Shown here in pieces: positions 16,652 through 25,296 of a DNA stretch of 40,071 nt. The notes below the pieces were generated by a model. The model made no database searches. It was given only the letters and a program-made list of their open reading frames with translations, and was not told where the DNA came from. Each line of letters starts with the position of its first letter. Position 1 is the stretch's first letter. The translations under genes and the position numbers were made by a program. The stretch spans positions 1 through 40,071 of the forward strand of contig DATKUB010000047.1 of assembly GCA_035530875.1 (NCBI GenBank), given 5' to 3'. This stretch comes from JANXYY01 sp035530875. Its GTDB lineage: Bacteria > Actinomycetota > Actinomycetes > Nanopelagicales > Nanopelagicaceae.

Positions 16652-18604
16652 ATGACCGACAAAGCGCCGCTGAAGTTGATTAGGCAGCGTCAGCTCCGGC
16701 GTCCGGTGAAGGTCGCGGCAAGTGAACAGCCGATCGCCCGAGTGAGTGTCGAAACCGGCCTGGCCCACCTTGATCGACTATTTGACTATTTGGTGGACGA
16801 ATCTCAGAGTCAGCAAGCCCAGCCTGGTGTTCGAGTAAGGGTGCCATTTGCGGGACGAACCTTCGACGGATTCATTATCGAACGCGTCGATTCGTCAGAA
16901 CACGCTAAAGCATATTTATCAAAGGTTGTGTCACCGGAGATTGTGTTAAAACCCGAGATCGCTCGACTGGCTCGTCAGGTTGCAGACCGCTATGCCGGTT
17001 CTTTGGCAGACGTGCTTCGGAGCGCTATTCCGCCGCGACACGCGACCACGGAGATGAAGGCCCAGGCTGACGTTGGCGCGCCGAGCATTAGGGACATGGA
17101 TGGTTGGCAGTCGTGGGGGCACTTCCCTGGGTACGAGACTTTTTTGGCAGCAATGACAGCGCAGGCAACGCCGCGAATGATTTGGTCTGCAGTTCCTGGG
17201 GTCGATCCCATGAAGCAAATTGCTGAATTGGCAAACCAAGTTGTCGCACGCGATCGTGGCGTCCTGATCTTGCTGCCTGATCAGGCAAGCGTTAAACGGT
17301 TGAAGGAGACGTTTTTCACGATGAAGTCTGGGGTCGTCCCAACGGTTCTAACGGCGGAAGATGGGCCAAGCAAACGGTATGCCAACTTTTTAGCCTGTTC
17401 GCGTGGCATAGCAAAGTTGTGTATCGGTACCCGGAGTGCTGCTTTCGCACCAGTAAAGGATCTAGAACTGATTATCGTTTGGGATGATGTCGACGACTCG
17501 TATGAGGAACCGCATGCGCCGGGTTGGCACGCCCGCGAAGTTGCAATCTTGAGATCGCACAGTCAGAAGGTTCCGCTCGCAATCGGCGGCTGGTCGGTCT
17601 CGGTCGAAAGCGCAGCATTGGTCGAATCAAATTGGGCTAAAGCGCTACTTCCTGACCGTGAAACTATTCGACTTTCTGCGCCAAAGATCGTCACGGTCGG
17701 GGAGAGCGCAACGTATTCCAGATTGCCATCTAGCGCCTGGAAAAGTGTTCGAGCCGCATTGTTAACCGGCCCAGTTCTGGTTCTAGTTCCTAGGCGTGGA
17801 CATACGCCAGCCCTTCGATGTTCCGACTGTCGGAATGCGGCTCGCTGCGAGTGTGGTGGTCGTCTGGAGTTGCTCTCCACGCACGGTGTCCCTAGTTGCA
17901 ATTGGTGTGGCCGGCCATTTGCCAATTGGACCTGCTCGTGGTGCCAAGGAACTCGCTTTCGCGCCTCGATTATTGGCAACGAGAGAACTGCCAGTGAAAT
18001 CGGTCGAGCCTTTCCTGGGGTAGTGGTGCGGACGTCTACGGGGGATGCGCGAATCGAGCGCATAGACAACGAGCCGGCCATCATTGTCAGTACTCCAGGA
18101 GCCGAACCGTGGGTAACTGGCGGTTACTCAGGTGGAGTTATTCTTGACGGCTGGGCCTTTTTCGATCGTCCGGTTCTGCGAGCCGCTGAAGAAGCGGCCA
18201 CCCGATGGTTTCAAGTTGCGGCACTCTTGCAGCCAGGCGCACCCTTATTTCTTGGCTCAGACAACTCCCATCCATTGGCACAGGCCATTGGCAGATGGGA
18301 CGCGCTCGGGCTGAGCCTGCGCGAACTTGAAGATCGCCAGAAGCTCCAACTGCCGCCAGCCAGCCGGATTGCGGTTTTGCAGGGAGAGATGCCGGCCCTA
18401 AGGAGTGCGATCGCCACGATCGAGATAGTCAATTCACAAATTTCTGGGCCACGATTAATTGATGAAATCCGGGGTGAGGTCGTAATTCGCGTGCCAAGAG
18501 ATAAAGGGTCAGAGTTGGTCAACGCTCTTCGAGTCGTAATCGCCTCGTCAAGTGCGGCTAAGTCTTCCCCGCTTCGGATTCGAGTAGATCCGGTGACCGT
18601 CTAG
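16652..18604 (+). CDS. priA: Primosomal protein N' (PriA), helicase-degenerate actinobacterial form
   Basis: A 650-residue protein with the PriA DNA-binding N-terminus (ARVSVETGLAHLDRLFDYLV, then VRVRVPFAGRTFDGFII). The zinc-binding region at about 389-430 has eight cysteines in four CxxC-like pairs (CSDC, CEC, CNWC, CSWC). The helicase ATP site is lost: the place of GVTGSGKTE reads WSAVPGVDPMKQ, and the DEEH box reads WDDVDD. This loss is typical of actinobacterial PriA, which probably acts in replication restart without unwinding. I start at ATG 16652 because upstream residues in this frame come from the toxin-antitoxin remnant. It precedes def and fmt. Confidence 0.92.
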   Translation: MTDKAPLKLIRQRQLRRPVKVAASEQPIARVSVETGLAHLDRLFDYLVDESQSQQAQPGVRVRVPFAGRTFDGFIIERVDSSEHAKAYLSKVVSPEIVLKPEIARLARQVADRYAGSLADVLRSAIPPRHATTEMKAQADVGAPSIRDMDGWQSWGHFPGYETFLAAMTAQATPRMIWSAVPGVDPMKQIAELANQVVARDRGVLILLPDQASVKRLKETFFTMKSGVVPTVLTAEDGPSKRYANFLACSRGIAKLCIGTRSAAFAPVKDLELIIVWDDVDDSYEEPHAPGWHAREVAILRSHSQKVPLAIGGWSVSVESAALVESNWAKALLPDRETIRLSAPKIVTVGESATYSRLPSSAWKSVRAALLTGPVLVLVPRRGHTPALRCSDCRNAARCECGGRLELLSTHGVPSCNWCGRPFANWTCSWCQGTRFRASIIGNERTASEIGRAFPGVVVRTSTGDARIERIDNEPAIIVSTPGAEPWVTGGYSGGVILDGWAFFDRPVLRAAEEAATRWFQVAALLQPGAPLFLGSDNSHPLAQAIGRWDALGLSLRELEDRQKLQLPPASRIAVLQGEMPALRSAIATIEIVNSQISGPRLIDEIRGEVVIRVPRDKGSELVNALRVVIASSSAAKSSPLRIRVDPVTV

Positions 18605-18614
18605 GATTTGGCAC

Positions 18615-19175
18615 GTGGCAATTCAACCGATCCGACTATTTGGCGACCCAGTCCTCACGACCCCCACAACTCCAGTTGTGGATTTTGACAAGGAGCTGCG
18701 AACCCTAGTTCAGGACCTCACTGAGACAATGTTGGAGGCCCCGGGAGCGGGTCTAGCCGCACCGCAGATCGGCGTTCCACTCAGAGTCTTTGTCTGGGAT
18801 GTAGATGATGAGTTGGGTCATCTCATTAACCCGTCACTTGATCTTTCCAGCGATGAACAGGAGGGAGAAGAGGGGTGTCTGTCGTTTCCTGGGCTGTCGT
18901 ACAACACCAGAAGGGCGCTAAGTGTTGTGGCAAGGGGATTCAACATGTTTGGCGATCCGGTAGAGATCTCTGGAAGTGAATTGCTCGCCAGGGCGATTCA
19001 GCATGAAACCGATCACCTCGATGGCATTCTCTTTATCGACCGGCTTGAGGCGGCGCTACGAAAGGAAGCCATGAAGGAAATCCGCTCCTCTACTTGGTTT
19101 GGCGAGGCAGTAGCAGAGGGCGTTGATCTGAAAATCAAGGTATCGCCACACTCCACGTTTGGCCTGGGGCTGTAA
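18615..19175 (+). CDS. def: Peptide deformylase
   Basis: A 186-residue metalloenzyme that removes formyl groups from nascent proteins. All three motifs are present: GAGLAAPQIG (44-53), EGCLS with metal ligand C88, and HETDH with H130, catalytic E131 and H134. The GTG start is 10 bases after priA. It is paired with fmt, which adds the formyl group to initiator tRNA, so both ends of the formyl-methionine cycle are co-expressed. Confidence 0.97.
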   Translation: MAIQPIRLFGDPVLTTPTTPVVDFDKELRTLVQDLTETMLEAPGAGLAAPQIGVPLRVFVWDVDDELGHLINPSLDLSSDEQEGEEGCLSFPGLSYNTRRALSVVARGFNMFGDPVEISGSELLARAIQHETDHLDGILFIDRLEAALRKEAMKEIRSSTWFGEAVAEGVDLKIKVSPHSTFGLGL

Positions 19176-19178
19176 AAC

Positions 19179-20132
19179 TTGCGGATTATCTTTGCTGGAA
19201 CGCCCGACAGTGCAATTCCCTCACTGAGGGCGCTGGTGAAATCCGAACATGAGGTTGTTGCGGTAATTACTCGTCCAGATTCGTCCAGTGGCCGGGGTCA
19301 AATATCTGCGCCTTCGCCTGTGGCTCAGATCGCGGATGAACTTGGAATTCGAGTTCTTAAACACGCGAATTTGCGCGAGCCGAGAATCCGTGAAGAGTTG
19401 ACACAATTGAACCCTGATGTGATCGCCGTGGTTGCATATGGTGCCCTTGTTCCAAGCGAGTTACTGACATTACCCAGATTTGGTTGGATCAACCTGCACT
19501 TTTCACTGTTGCCTGCCTGGCGCGGTGCAGCACCGGTGCCGTATGCAATTCGTTTTGGTGATGAGATCACCGGGGCTACTACTTTTCAAATTGATGAAGG
19601 GCTAGATACTGGTCCAGTGTTCGGGGTCGTCACCGAAACAATTAAGCTCGATGACACTTCCACCAGTCTTCTGGCACGTCTCTCAGTTTCCGGCGCGCGA
19701 CTTTTGGTGCAGACCCTCTCGGGTGTATCAGGAGGCCAACTCCGCCCTGAACTCCAGCGATTGGATGAGATTTCACATGCGCCAAAAATCACAGCCGACG
19801 ATTGTCAAATAGATTGGCGCCAACCTGCATTAGCTATAGAACGACAGATACGCGCTTTCACCATCGAACCAGGTGCTTGGACGAGTTATGCAGGCGATCG
19901 AATTCAGATCGGACCGGTTGAGATATTACCGACGATTCTTGATGGCAAGCCAGGCGAGATCATTGCTTCTAAACATGAAGTCATGGTTATTAGCGGTAGT
20001 CAAACGTTACGTCTCGGCCGCGTTAAGGCTGCCGGCAAACGTGAGATGCTTGCCGCCGATTGGGCTCGGGGTCGTCGCGTTCAATTAGGAGAAGCATTTT
20101 CGGTCACCAAGTCATCGGCAAACGATGGCTAA
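19179..20132 (+). CDS. fmt: Methionyl-tRNA formyltransferase
   Basis: A 317-residue enzyme that formylates initiator Met-tRNA with 10-formyl-tetrahydrofolate. The N-terminus MRIIFAGTPDSAIPSL follows a TTG start three bases after def. Catalytic residues N105, H107 (NLHFSLLPAWRGAAP) and D143 (GLDTGP) are present, and the C-terminal OB-like tRNA domain covers about 205-310. It overlaps rsmB by 8 bases. Confidence 0.97.
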   Translation: MRIIFAGTPDSAIPSLRALVKSEHEVVAVITRPDSSSGRGQISAPSPVAQIADELGIRVLKHANLREPRIREELTQLNPDVIAVVAYGALVPSELLTLPRFGWINLHFSLLPAWRGAAPVPYAIRFGDEITGATTFQIDEGLDTGPVFGVVTETIKLDDTSTSLLARLSVSGARLLVQTLSGVSGGQLRPELQRLDEISHAPKITADDCQIDWRQPALAIERQIRAFTIEPGAWTSYAGDRIQIGPVEILPTILDGKPGEIIASKHEVMVISGSQTLRLGRVKAAGKREMLAADWARGRRVQLGEAFSVTKSSANDG

Positions 20133-21471
20133 GAGAGTCCGTCCAGATCCGGCACGATTAGTTGCTTTTGAAATGATGCGCGCAGTTTGGGGTTCGGGCG
20201 CATATGCAAATCTCGTCATGCCAAGTTTGATAGAAAAGCACGATTTGAATCCCAGGGATGCCGGATTCGCCATAGAACTCGGATACGGAACACTACGCAT
20301 GCAAGGGCAGTATGACGCCATCTTGAGCACTCTGGTGAATCGCCCATTGGCCAAGATAGATCCACCGCTCCTAGACGTTCTCCGCCTAGGATCTCACCAA
20401 TTACTTCATATGAGAGTGCCAGATCACGCCGCCTTGAATTCCACGGTTGATCTTGCCCATTTTTGCGTGGGCTCTGCCAGCTCAACATTGGTGAATGCGG
20501 TTCTTCGAAAAGTCGCCCAGAAGTCTGAAGCCGAGTGGGTGGAGGAGCTTGCGCCACTAAGTTCAACTCCACTTATCGATCGTTTATCGGTTGAGTTTTC
20601 ACATCCGACCTGGATCATCTCTGCGTATCGCGAACGAATTTCGAACGAGATTGAACTGCGAAAACTTCTGGCCGCGAACAACACGCCTGCCGCAGTGACT
20701 TTGGTAGCCCGGCCGGGACGCTGCACTGTGGCGGGGTTGCTGGCCCAAGGCGCAGAGCCGGGCAGGTACTCGCCGTTTGCCGCCACTTGGACCGGCGATC
20801 CAGGCCTCCTGCCGGAGGTTCGGTCGGGACAAGCTGGTGTTCAAGACGAGGGCTCCCAGTTGGTGGCTTTAGCACTGACCAGATTTGGCGACAACGCCGC
20901 TGGCCAGAGATGGCTTGACCTTTGTGCTGGACCCGGCGGAAAAGCCGCGTTACTTGGGGCCATCGCTAGAGAATCAGGCGCTCAACTCGTCGCCAATGAA
21001 ATCAGTGAACATCGGGCCAAATTAGTTCAGAACACGGTTGACGATCAGGTCGAAGTGGTTGTTGGCGATGGCCTCCATCCTTCTTGGCCAGCTGAAAGCT
21101 TCGATCGCGTTCTGGCCGATGTGCCATGCACGGGTCTGGGAGCGCTGAGAAGGAGGCCAGAGGCGAGGTGGCGCAAGAGCCCGAGCGATATTGCCAGCCT
21201 GCGACCACTGCAACTTGGGCTATTTGAGTCTGCCTACGAATCCCTTCGACCAGGAGGAGTTCTTGCCTACGTCACCTGCTCGCCTCATCTAGCTGAGACT
21301 GAAATGCTCGTGGACGAGGGCCTGGAACGTACAGGTGGGCAGTTGCTTGATGCTCGCGAGCTTTTCGTCGGTGTTCCCGAACTTGGTAGGGGGCCAACGG
21401 TTCAACTCTGGCCACATATTCATCAGACAGATGCGATGTTCTTCGCCCTGATCCAACGACCTCTGCACTAG
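20125..21471 (+). CDS. rsmB: 16S rRNA m5C967 methyltransferase RsmB
   Basis: A 448-residue protein with an N-terminal NusB-like RNA-binding domain (about 8-140: RLVAFEMMRAVWGSGAYANLV) and a C-terminal Rossmann methyltransferase. The S-adenosylmethionine site is LDLCAGPGGKAALLG (about 268-282). The two catalytic cysteines of this family are C335 in DVPCTGLGALRRRPEARWR and C385 in VTCSPHLAETE. It follows fmt as in many bacteria. Related RsmF-type enzymes lack the NusB domain, so RsmB is the better call. Confidence 0.94.
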   Translation: MAKRVRPDPARLVAFEMMRAVWGSGAYANLVMPSLIEKHDLNPRDAGFAIELGYGTLRMQGQYDAILSTLVNRPLAKIDPPLLDVLRLGSHQLLHMRVPDHAALNSTVDLAHFCVGSASSTLVNAVLRKVAQKSEAEWVEELAPLSSTPLIDRLSVEFSHPTWIISAYRERISNEIELRKLLAANNTPAAVTLVARPGRCTVAGLLAQGAEPGRYSPFAATWTGDPGLLPEVRSGQAGVQDEGSQLVALALTRFGDNAAGQRWLDLCAGPGGKAALLGAIARESGAQLVANEISEHRAKLVQNTVDDQVEVVVGDGLHPSWPAESFDRVLADVPCTGLGALRRRPEARWRKSPSDIASLRPLQLGLFESAYESLRPGGVLAYVTCSPHLAETEMLVDEGLERTGGQLLDARELFVGVPELGRGPTVQLWPHIHQTDAMFFALIQRPLH

Positions 21472-21481
21472 GTTTCCGGTT

Positions 21482-22153
21482 ATGGGAATTCAAATCACCC
21501 CAAGCATCCTTAATGCCGATCTAGGTAATCTCGTCAATGAAATCCAACGGATACCTAGTGCGGACTGGGTGCATATTGACGTTATGGATGGGCATTTCGT
21601 TCCCAACCTGACCATCGGTCTTCCAGTTGTCGAGTCGTTGGCAAAAAGCATTGCCTTGCCAATGGATTGTCACCTAATGATCGAGGATCCAGATAGATGG
21701 GCCCCTACCTATATAGAAGCCGGCGCCAAGAGTGCGACATTCCATATTGAGGCTGCTAAAAATCCATTGCAGATAGCCAAGGATGTTAAGTCCGCTGGTG
21801 GTCGAGCTGGAATGGCTTTCAAACCGGGCACCTCTTTGATTCCTTACCTTGATTTGATTCCAGCGATGGACATGATTTTGATCATGACCGTTGAACCAGG
21901 GTTTGGGGGCCAGAAATTTATGGATGAATGCGTAGTGAAAATTGAACAGGCCAGGAAAGAAATCAATCGTTATGGCGGTTCAATCTGGCTTCAGGTCGAT
22001 GGGGGATTGAGTCTTCAAACAATTGATCGCTGCGCCAAAGCTGGTGCTGATGTGTTCGTAGCCGGGTCTGCCATTTACTCTGCCCCCGACCCAGAACAGA
22101 TGGTGGAAGCTCTAAGAAGTAGTGCAATTACTGCTTTCCGCGCCAACAACTAA
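21482..22153 (+). CDS. rpe: Ribulose-phosphate 3-epimerase
   Basis: A 223-residue TIM barrel that interconverts ribulose 5-phosphate and xylulose 5-phosphate. PSILNADLGNL at the start, the metal/catalytic segment HIDVMDGHFVPNLTIG, H68-type CHLMIEDP, VEPGFGGQKF and QVDGGLS are all present. It follows rsmB by 10 bases, as is usual in Actinobacteria. Confidence 0.97.
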   Translation: MGIQITPSILNADLGNLVNEIQRIPSADWVHIDVMDGHFVPNLTIGLPVVESLAKSIALPMDCHLMIEDPDRWAPTYIEAGAKSATFHIEAAKNPLQIAKDVKSAGGRAGMAFKPGTSLIPYLDLIPAMDMILIMTVEPGFGGQKFMDECVVKIEQARKEINRYGGSIWLQVDGGLSLQTIDRCAKAGADVFVAGSAIYSAPDPEQMVEALRSSAITAFRANN

Positions 22154-22166
22154 TTTGAGGATAACG

Positions 22167-22838
22167 ATGTCTCTACTGCACTGGCTATTTGCCGCGGAAA
22201 TCCACTTCGGAAGCAAAGCGATACTGTGGCGCGAGGTCATTGGAAATGTATTTGGGTTAGCGAGCGCGGTGCTTGGTATGCGAAGAAAGATCAGTACTTG
22301 GCCAATTGGATTGATCGGAAATGTGCTGCTCTTCACCGTATTTTTGGGTGCGGTCTTTCACGCTCCCCAGAATAAGGATTTGTACGGTCAGGCAGGCCGC
22401 CAGGTGCTTTTCGGAGTACTTGCAATCTATGGTTTCTATCGGTGGTCAAACAGTCGCAGAGACACACTTCGGCATGAGACGGTCGTTCCACATTGGACGA
22501 GTGGTCGGGAACGAATGCAGATTATTCCCGTCACTATCGTCTTCTTCATTCTGTCGTACACGATCTTGAAATCACTTGGCTCCTGGGGCCCGATGGCCGA
22601 TGCCTGGATTTTCACTGGAAGCGCCCTCGCCACTTATGGAATGGCGCGCGGCTATGTCGAATTCTGGTTAGTTTGGATAGCTGTAGATGCGGTTGGTGTT
22701 CCGCTTCTGGTTAAGGCCGGGTACTACCCGTCGGCGACTCTGTACTTGGTTTATGGAGCGTTTGTGATTTGGGGCTTCATCTCCTGGCTCAAGGTCAGCC
22801 GTCAAGCGGGGGCGCTAGGTGCCGCGCCAGCGCAATAG
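22167..22838 (+). CDS. pnuC: PnuC-family nicotinamide riboside / vitamin transporter
   Basis: A 223-residue integral membrane protein with about seven hydrophobic segments. Family features are the WPIGLIGNVLLF segment near 49-60, the GRQVLFGVLAIYGFYRW helix, and the C-terminal EFWLVWIAVDAVGVPLL then SATLYLVYGAFVIWGFISW. The start at ATG 22167 is supported by GAGG 6 bases upstream; the open frame ahead of it overlaps rpe. PnuC proteins facilitate uptake of nicotinamide riboside (or thiamine-like substrates in related families), driven by intracellular phosphorylation. No NadR-type kinase is seen nearby, so the substrate is not settled. Confidence 0.88.
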   Translation: MSLLHWLFAAEIHFGSKAILWREVIGNVFGLASAVLGMRRKISTWPIGLIGNVLLFTVFLGAVFHAPQNKDLYGQAGRQVLFGVLAIYGFYRWSNSRRDTLRHETVVPHWTSGRERMQIIPVTIVFFILSYTILKSLGSWGPMADAWIFTGSALATYGMARGYVEFWLVWIAVDAVGVPLLVKAGYYPSATLYLVYGAFVIWGFISWLKVSRQAGALGAAPAQ

Positions 22839-22863
22839 GGAGCCAGCAACTCGGCCATACGCC

Positions 22864-22869
22864 TAGACT
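22864..22869 (+). promoter_or_regulatory. Candidate -10 box for a leaderless hisE transcript
   Basis: TAGACT (pattern TAnnnT) ends 7 bases before the hisE ATG at 22877, which would put transcription start at or next to the start codon. hisE has no ribosome binding site, and leaderless mRNAs are common in Actinobacteria. No -35 hexamer is evident. Confidence 0.45.
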
Positions 22870-22876
22870 TTCCCGC

Positions 22877-23140
22877 ATGAAGACTTTCGACAATTTGTGG
22901 ACCGAGTTGGAAAGTGTCGTTGCGGATCGTCCGGTCGGGTCTCGCACGGTTGAATTGCTTGACGCTGGGGTGCATGCCATCGGTAAAAAGGTCGTTGAAG
23001 AAGCGAGCGAAGTTTGGCTGGCGGCCGAATACCAGAGTCCGCAGGATCTGGCGCTTGAAATCAGCCAACTGCTCTATCACTTACAGGTAATGATGTTGGC
23101 TCGGGGCATCACTCCGGCCGACGTATACGACAAACTCTAA
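22877..23140 (+). CDS. hisE: Phosphoribosyl-ATP pyrophosphatase
   Basis: An 87-residue all-helical MazG-like hydrolase for the second step of histidine synthesis. It begins MKTFDNLWTELESVV and contains the metal-binding KKVVEEASEVWLAAE and QDLALEISQLLYHLQVMM helices. Longer in-frame sequence upstream belongs to pnuC in another frame. It is followed after 8 bases by hisG, its substrate-producing partner, the usual actinobacterial hisE-hisG pair. Confidence 0.95.
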   Translation: MKTFDNLWTELESVVADRPVGSRTVELLDAGVHAIGKKVVEEASEVWLAAEYQSPQDLALEISQLLYHLQVMMLARGITPADVYDKL

Positions 23141-23148
23141 GGGGATCG

Positions 23149-23994
23149 ATGTTAAGAGTTGCAGTACCCAATAAGGGATCTCTCTCCGAGTCTGCAGTGG
23201 ACATGTTGAAGGAGGCTGGATACCGCCAACGGTATGACTCCCGTGACTTGATTATGCAAGATGTCGAGAACAACATTGAGTTCTATTTCCTGCGTCCCCG
23301 GGATATCGCTGTCTACGTTGGCTCAGGCGAACTTGATGCGGGTATAACTGGGCGCGATCTCCTACTCGATTCTGGTGCACCAGCACATGAAATTCTGCCA
23401 CTTGGTTTTGGCGCATCGACTTTCAGATACGCGACGACGCCAGAGCGGGCCAAAGACATTGCCGGTCTTGCCGGATTACGCATAGCGACCTCATACCCGG
23501 TCCTAGTTACGAATCATCTGGCCTCACGTGGGGTGATGGCGCGCGTTGTTCGCCTTGATGGCGCAGTGGAAGGCTCCGTCAGACTTGGCGTTGCCGATGC
23601 TATTGCCGATGTGGTTTCGACTGGGACCACTCTTCGACAGGCCGGCTTGGAGATCATCGACGAGCCGATCTTGGAGAGCGAAGCCATTCTCATCATGCGC
23701 GACAACGCAGACCCGTCTGCGCCACTTCAACTTTTGATGCGCAGATTGCAAGGGGTAATAATCGCCCGCCAGTACGTGCTGATGGATTACGACGTGCGAC
23801 AGGATTTAGTTGAACAGGCATGTCAGATGACGCCAGGAATCGAATCTCCGACGGTGTCGCCATTACATGATTCTGAGTGGGCCGCGGTTAGAGCAATGGT
23901 CCTTCGAACGGATACGAATCGAGTTATGGATGAACTCTGGGATCTAGGGGCGCGAGGAATTCTGGTAACAGATATTCACGCCTGTCGGCTCTAG
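23149..23994 (+). CDS. hisG: ATP phosphoribosyltransferase, long form
   Basis: A 281-residue enzyme for the first, histidine-regulated step of histidine synthesis. LRVAVPNKGSLSESAVDMLKEAG starts the catalytic domain, and the PRPP loop is DVVSTGTTLRQAGL (about 153-166). The C-terminal ferredoxin-like regulatory domain (about 205-281, ending RGILVTDIHACRL) marks the long hexameric form, so no HisZ partner is needed. GGGGATCG lies before the ATG. Confidence 0.97.
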   Translation: MLRVAVPNKGSLSESAVDMLKEAGYRQRYDSRDLIMQDVENNIEFYFLRPRDIAVYVGSGELDAGITGRDLLLDSGAPAHEILPLGFGASTFRYATTPERAKDIAGLAGLRIATSYPVLVTNHLASRGVMARVVRLDGAVEGSVRLGVADAIADVVSTGTTLRQAGLEIIDEPILESEAILIMRDNADPSAPLQLLMRRLQGVIIARQYVLMDYDVRQDLVEQACQMTPGIESPTVSPLHDSEWAAVRAMVLRTDTNRVMDELWDLGARGILVTDIHACRL

Positions 23995-24001
23995 GGCGTC
24001 G

Positions 24002-24421
24002 ATGAAATCAGGAACTGAGATTTATCGACCACATCTTGGTCGGAAGATCCCCCTGTTTCTGGCTCTGCTAGTTCTAATCCTTTCCGTTTTTGGTGCGTCC
24101 GCGCAGTCCGGCGGTCCGGCCTTCTCTTACGTTTGGCTTGTCACGATGCCGATAGTTAGTTCCATCGTGATTATGGCTCTTCTGTTGGTGGCAAGGCCAA
24201 GGTTAGAAATTGGCGCGGTTGATCTGGTAGTGGTCAACATTCTTTCTAGGCGCAGGGTCGGTTGGGCTCAGATCGTGGCCGTTAGATTTGCCAAGGACGC
24301 CCCTTGGGCCAGCCTTGACCTAGTCGATGGCACAAATTTGAAGATGATGGCAGTTCAGAACTCAGACGGTGCCCGGGCACGTGGAATAGCTCTTGAGATA
24401 GCAAATAGATGCATCAGGTAA
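24002..24421 (+). CDS. Small membrane protein with C-terminal PH-like domain
   Basis: A 139-residue protein with two hydrophobic helices (about 16-34 and 44-62) followed by a short soluble domain, RPRLEIGAVDLVVVNILSRRRVGWAQIVAVRFAKDAPWASLDL. The latter resembles the bacterial PH (low-molecular-weight antigen 6) family, often encoded next to hisG in Actinobacteria. Role unknown; the C-terminal domain would face the cytoplasm. It lies 7 bases after hisG and is probably co-transcribed. Confidence 0.75.
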   Translation: MKSGTEIYRPHLGRKIPLFLALLVLILSVFGASAQSGGPAFSYVWLVTMPIVSSIVIMALLLVARPRLEIGAVDLVVVNILSRRRVGWAQIVAVRFAKDAPWASLDLVDGTNLKMMAVQNSDGARARGIALEIANRCIR

Positions 24422-24424
24422 TCT
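24419..24424 (+). promoter_or_regulatory. Candidate -10 box for the MoxR unit
   Basis: TAATCT (TAnnnT) overlaps the stop codon of the PH-domain gene and lies 7 bases before ATG 24432, giving a possible leaderless start for the MoxR gene. If real, it separates the accessory catabolic block from the his genes. Based on spacing and pattern only. Confidence 0.35.
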
Positions 24425-24431
24425 GATGCCT

Positions 24432-25277
24432 ATGAACTCTGGCGAAATTCGGATCGCACTGGCTGCTACTGGTTACGTCGCTGAGGAGGCTAGTGCAGTC
24501 GCGCTCTGGTTGGCGATGGAGTTGGAGAAACCGCTTTTTCTAGAAGGTGATCCCGGCGTTGGCAAAACTGAGTTAGCGCGGGCTATGTCTGAAGTACTGA
24601 ATCTGCCTCTGATTCGATTGCAGTGTTATGAGGGAATCGACGCAGCACAAGCGCTATACGATTGGGATTTTCCGCGACAAATTCTTCATGTTCGGGCAGC
24701 TGAGAGCGCGGGACTCAAAGACGTTGGGGTAATAGAGCACGACTTGTATGACCGCCGCTTTCTGATCGCAAGGCCGTTGCTTCGGGCGCTAGAAGAACCG
24801 TGCGTTCTACTTATCGATGAAGTGGATCGAGCTGATGACGAATTTGAAGCCTTTTTATTAGAAATTTTGAGTGACTTTGCAATCACTATTCCAGAAATTG
24901 GAAGAATTGCTGCCAAGAAACCTCCGCTGACTATCTTGACATCCAATCGAACGCGCGATGTACATGATGCGTTAAAGCGCCGCTGCCTGTACCAATACCT
25001 GGAGCATCCGGACCTTGACCGAGCTATAAATATTATTCGTGCACGGTTGCCGGAGATTAGCTTTACGCTTGCCGAGCAGGTGTCTCAGACCGTGGACCGG
25101 ATTCGAAAGTTAGATCTCATCAAGGCGCCCGGGACGGCAGAGTCTCTTGATTGGGCAGCGACACTTCTTGCCCTTGGCGTCTCGGACATCACTCCGGAGG
25201 CAACCGCACTATCCCTAGGTGCCCTTTTAAAATATCAAGACGACATCGAGCAAGTCAGATCACTGTTGGCGACCTGA
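24432..25277 (+). CDS. MoxR-family AAA+ ATPase (CoxD-like maturation chaperone)
   Basis: A 281-residue AAA+ ATPase with Walker A GDPGVGKTE near residue 39, Walker B LLIDEVD near 127, and sensor TSNRTRDVHDALKRRCL. The C-terminal lid helix bundle is present. MoxR ATPases work with VWA proteins to insert metal or sulphur into complex enzymes. CoxD in carboxidotrophs matures the Mo/Cu site of CO dehydrogenase. The next gene is such a VWA protein, and a MobA-like gene follows, so a role in maturing the Mo hydroxylase at 34-38 kb is likely. ATG 24432 is preferred over ATG 24426 because of the TAnnnT spacing. Confidence 0.88.
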   Translation: MNSGEIRIALAATGYVAEEASAVALWLAMELEKPLFLEGDPGVGKTELARAMSEVLNLPLIRLQCYEGIDAAQALYDWDFPRQILHVRAAESAGLKDVGVIEHDLYDRRFLIARPLLRALEEPCVLLIDEVDRADDEFEAFLLEILSDFAITIPEIGRIAAKKPPLTILTSNRTRDVHDALKRRCLYQYLEHPDLDRAINIIRARLPEISFTLAEQVSQTVDRIRKLDLIKAPGTAESLDWAATLLALGVSDITPEATALSLGALLKYQDDIEQVRSLLAT

Positions 25278-25296
25278 ACTCAGATTGTGGCCAGAT

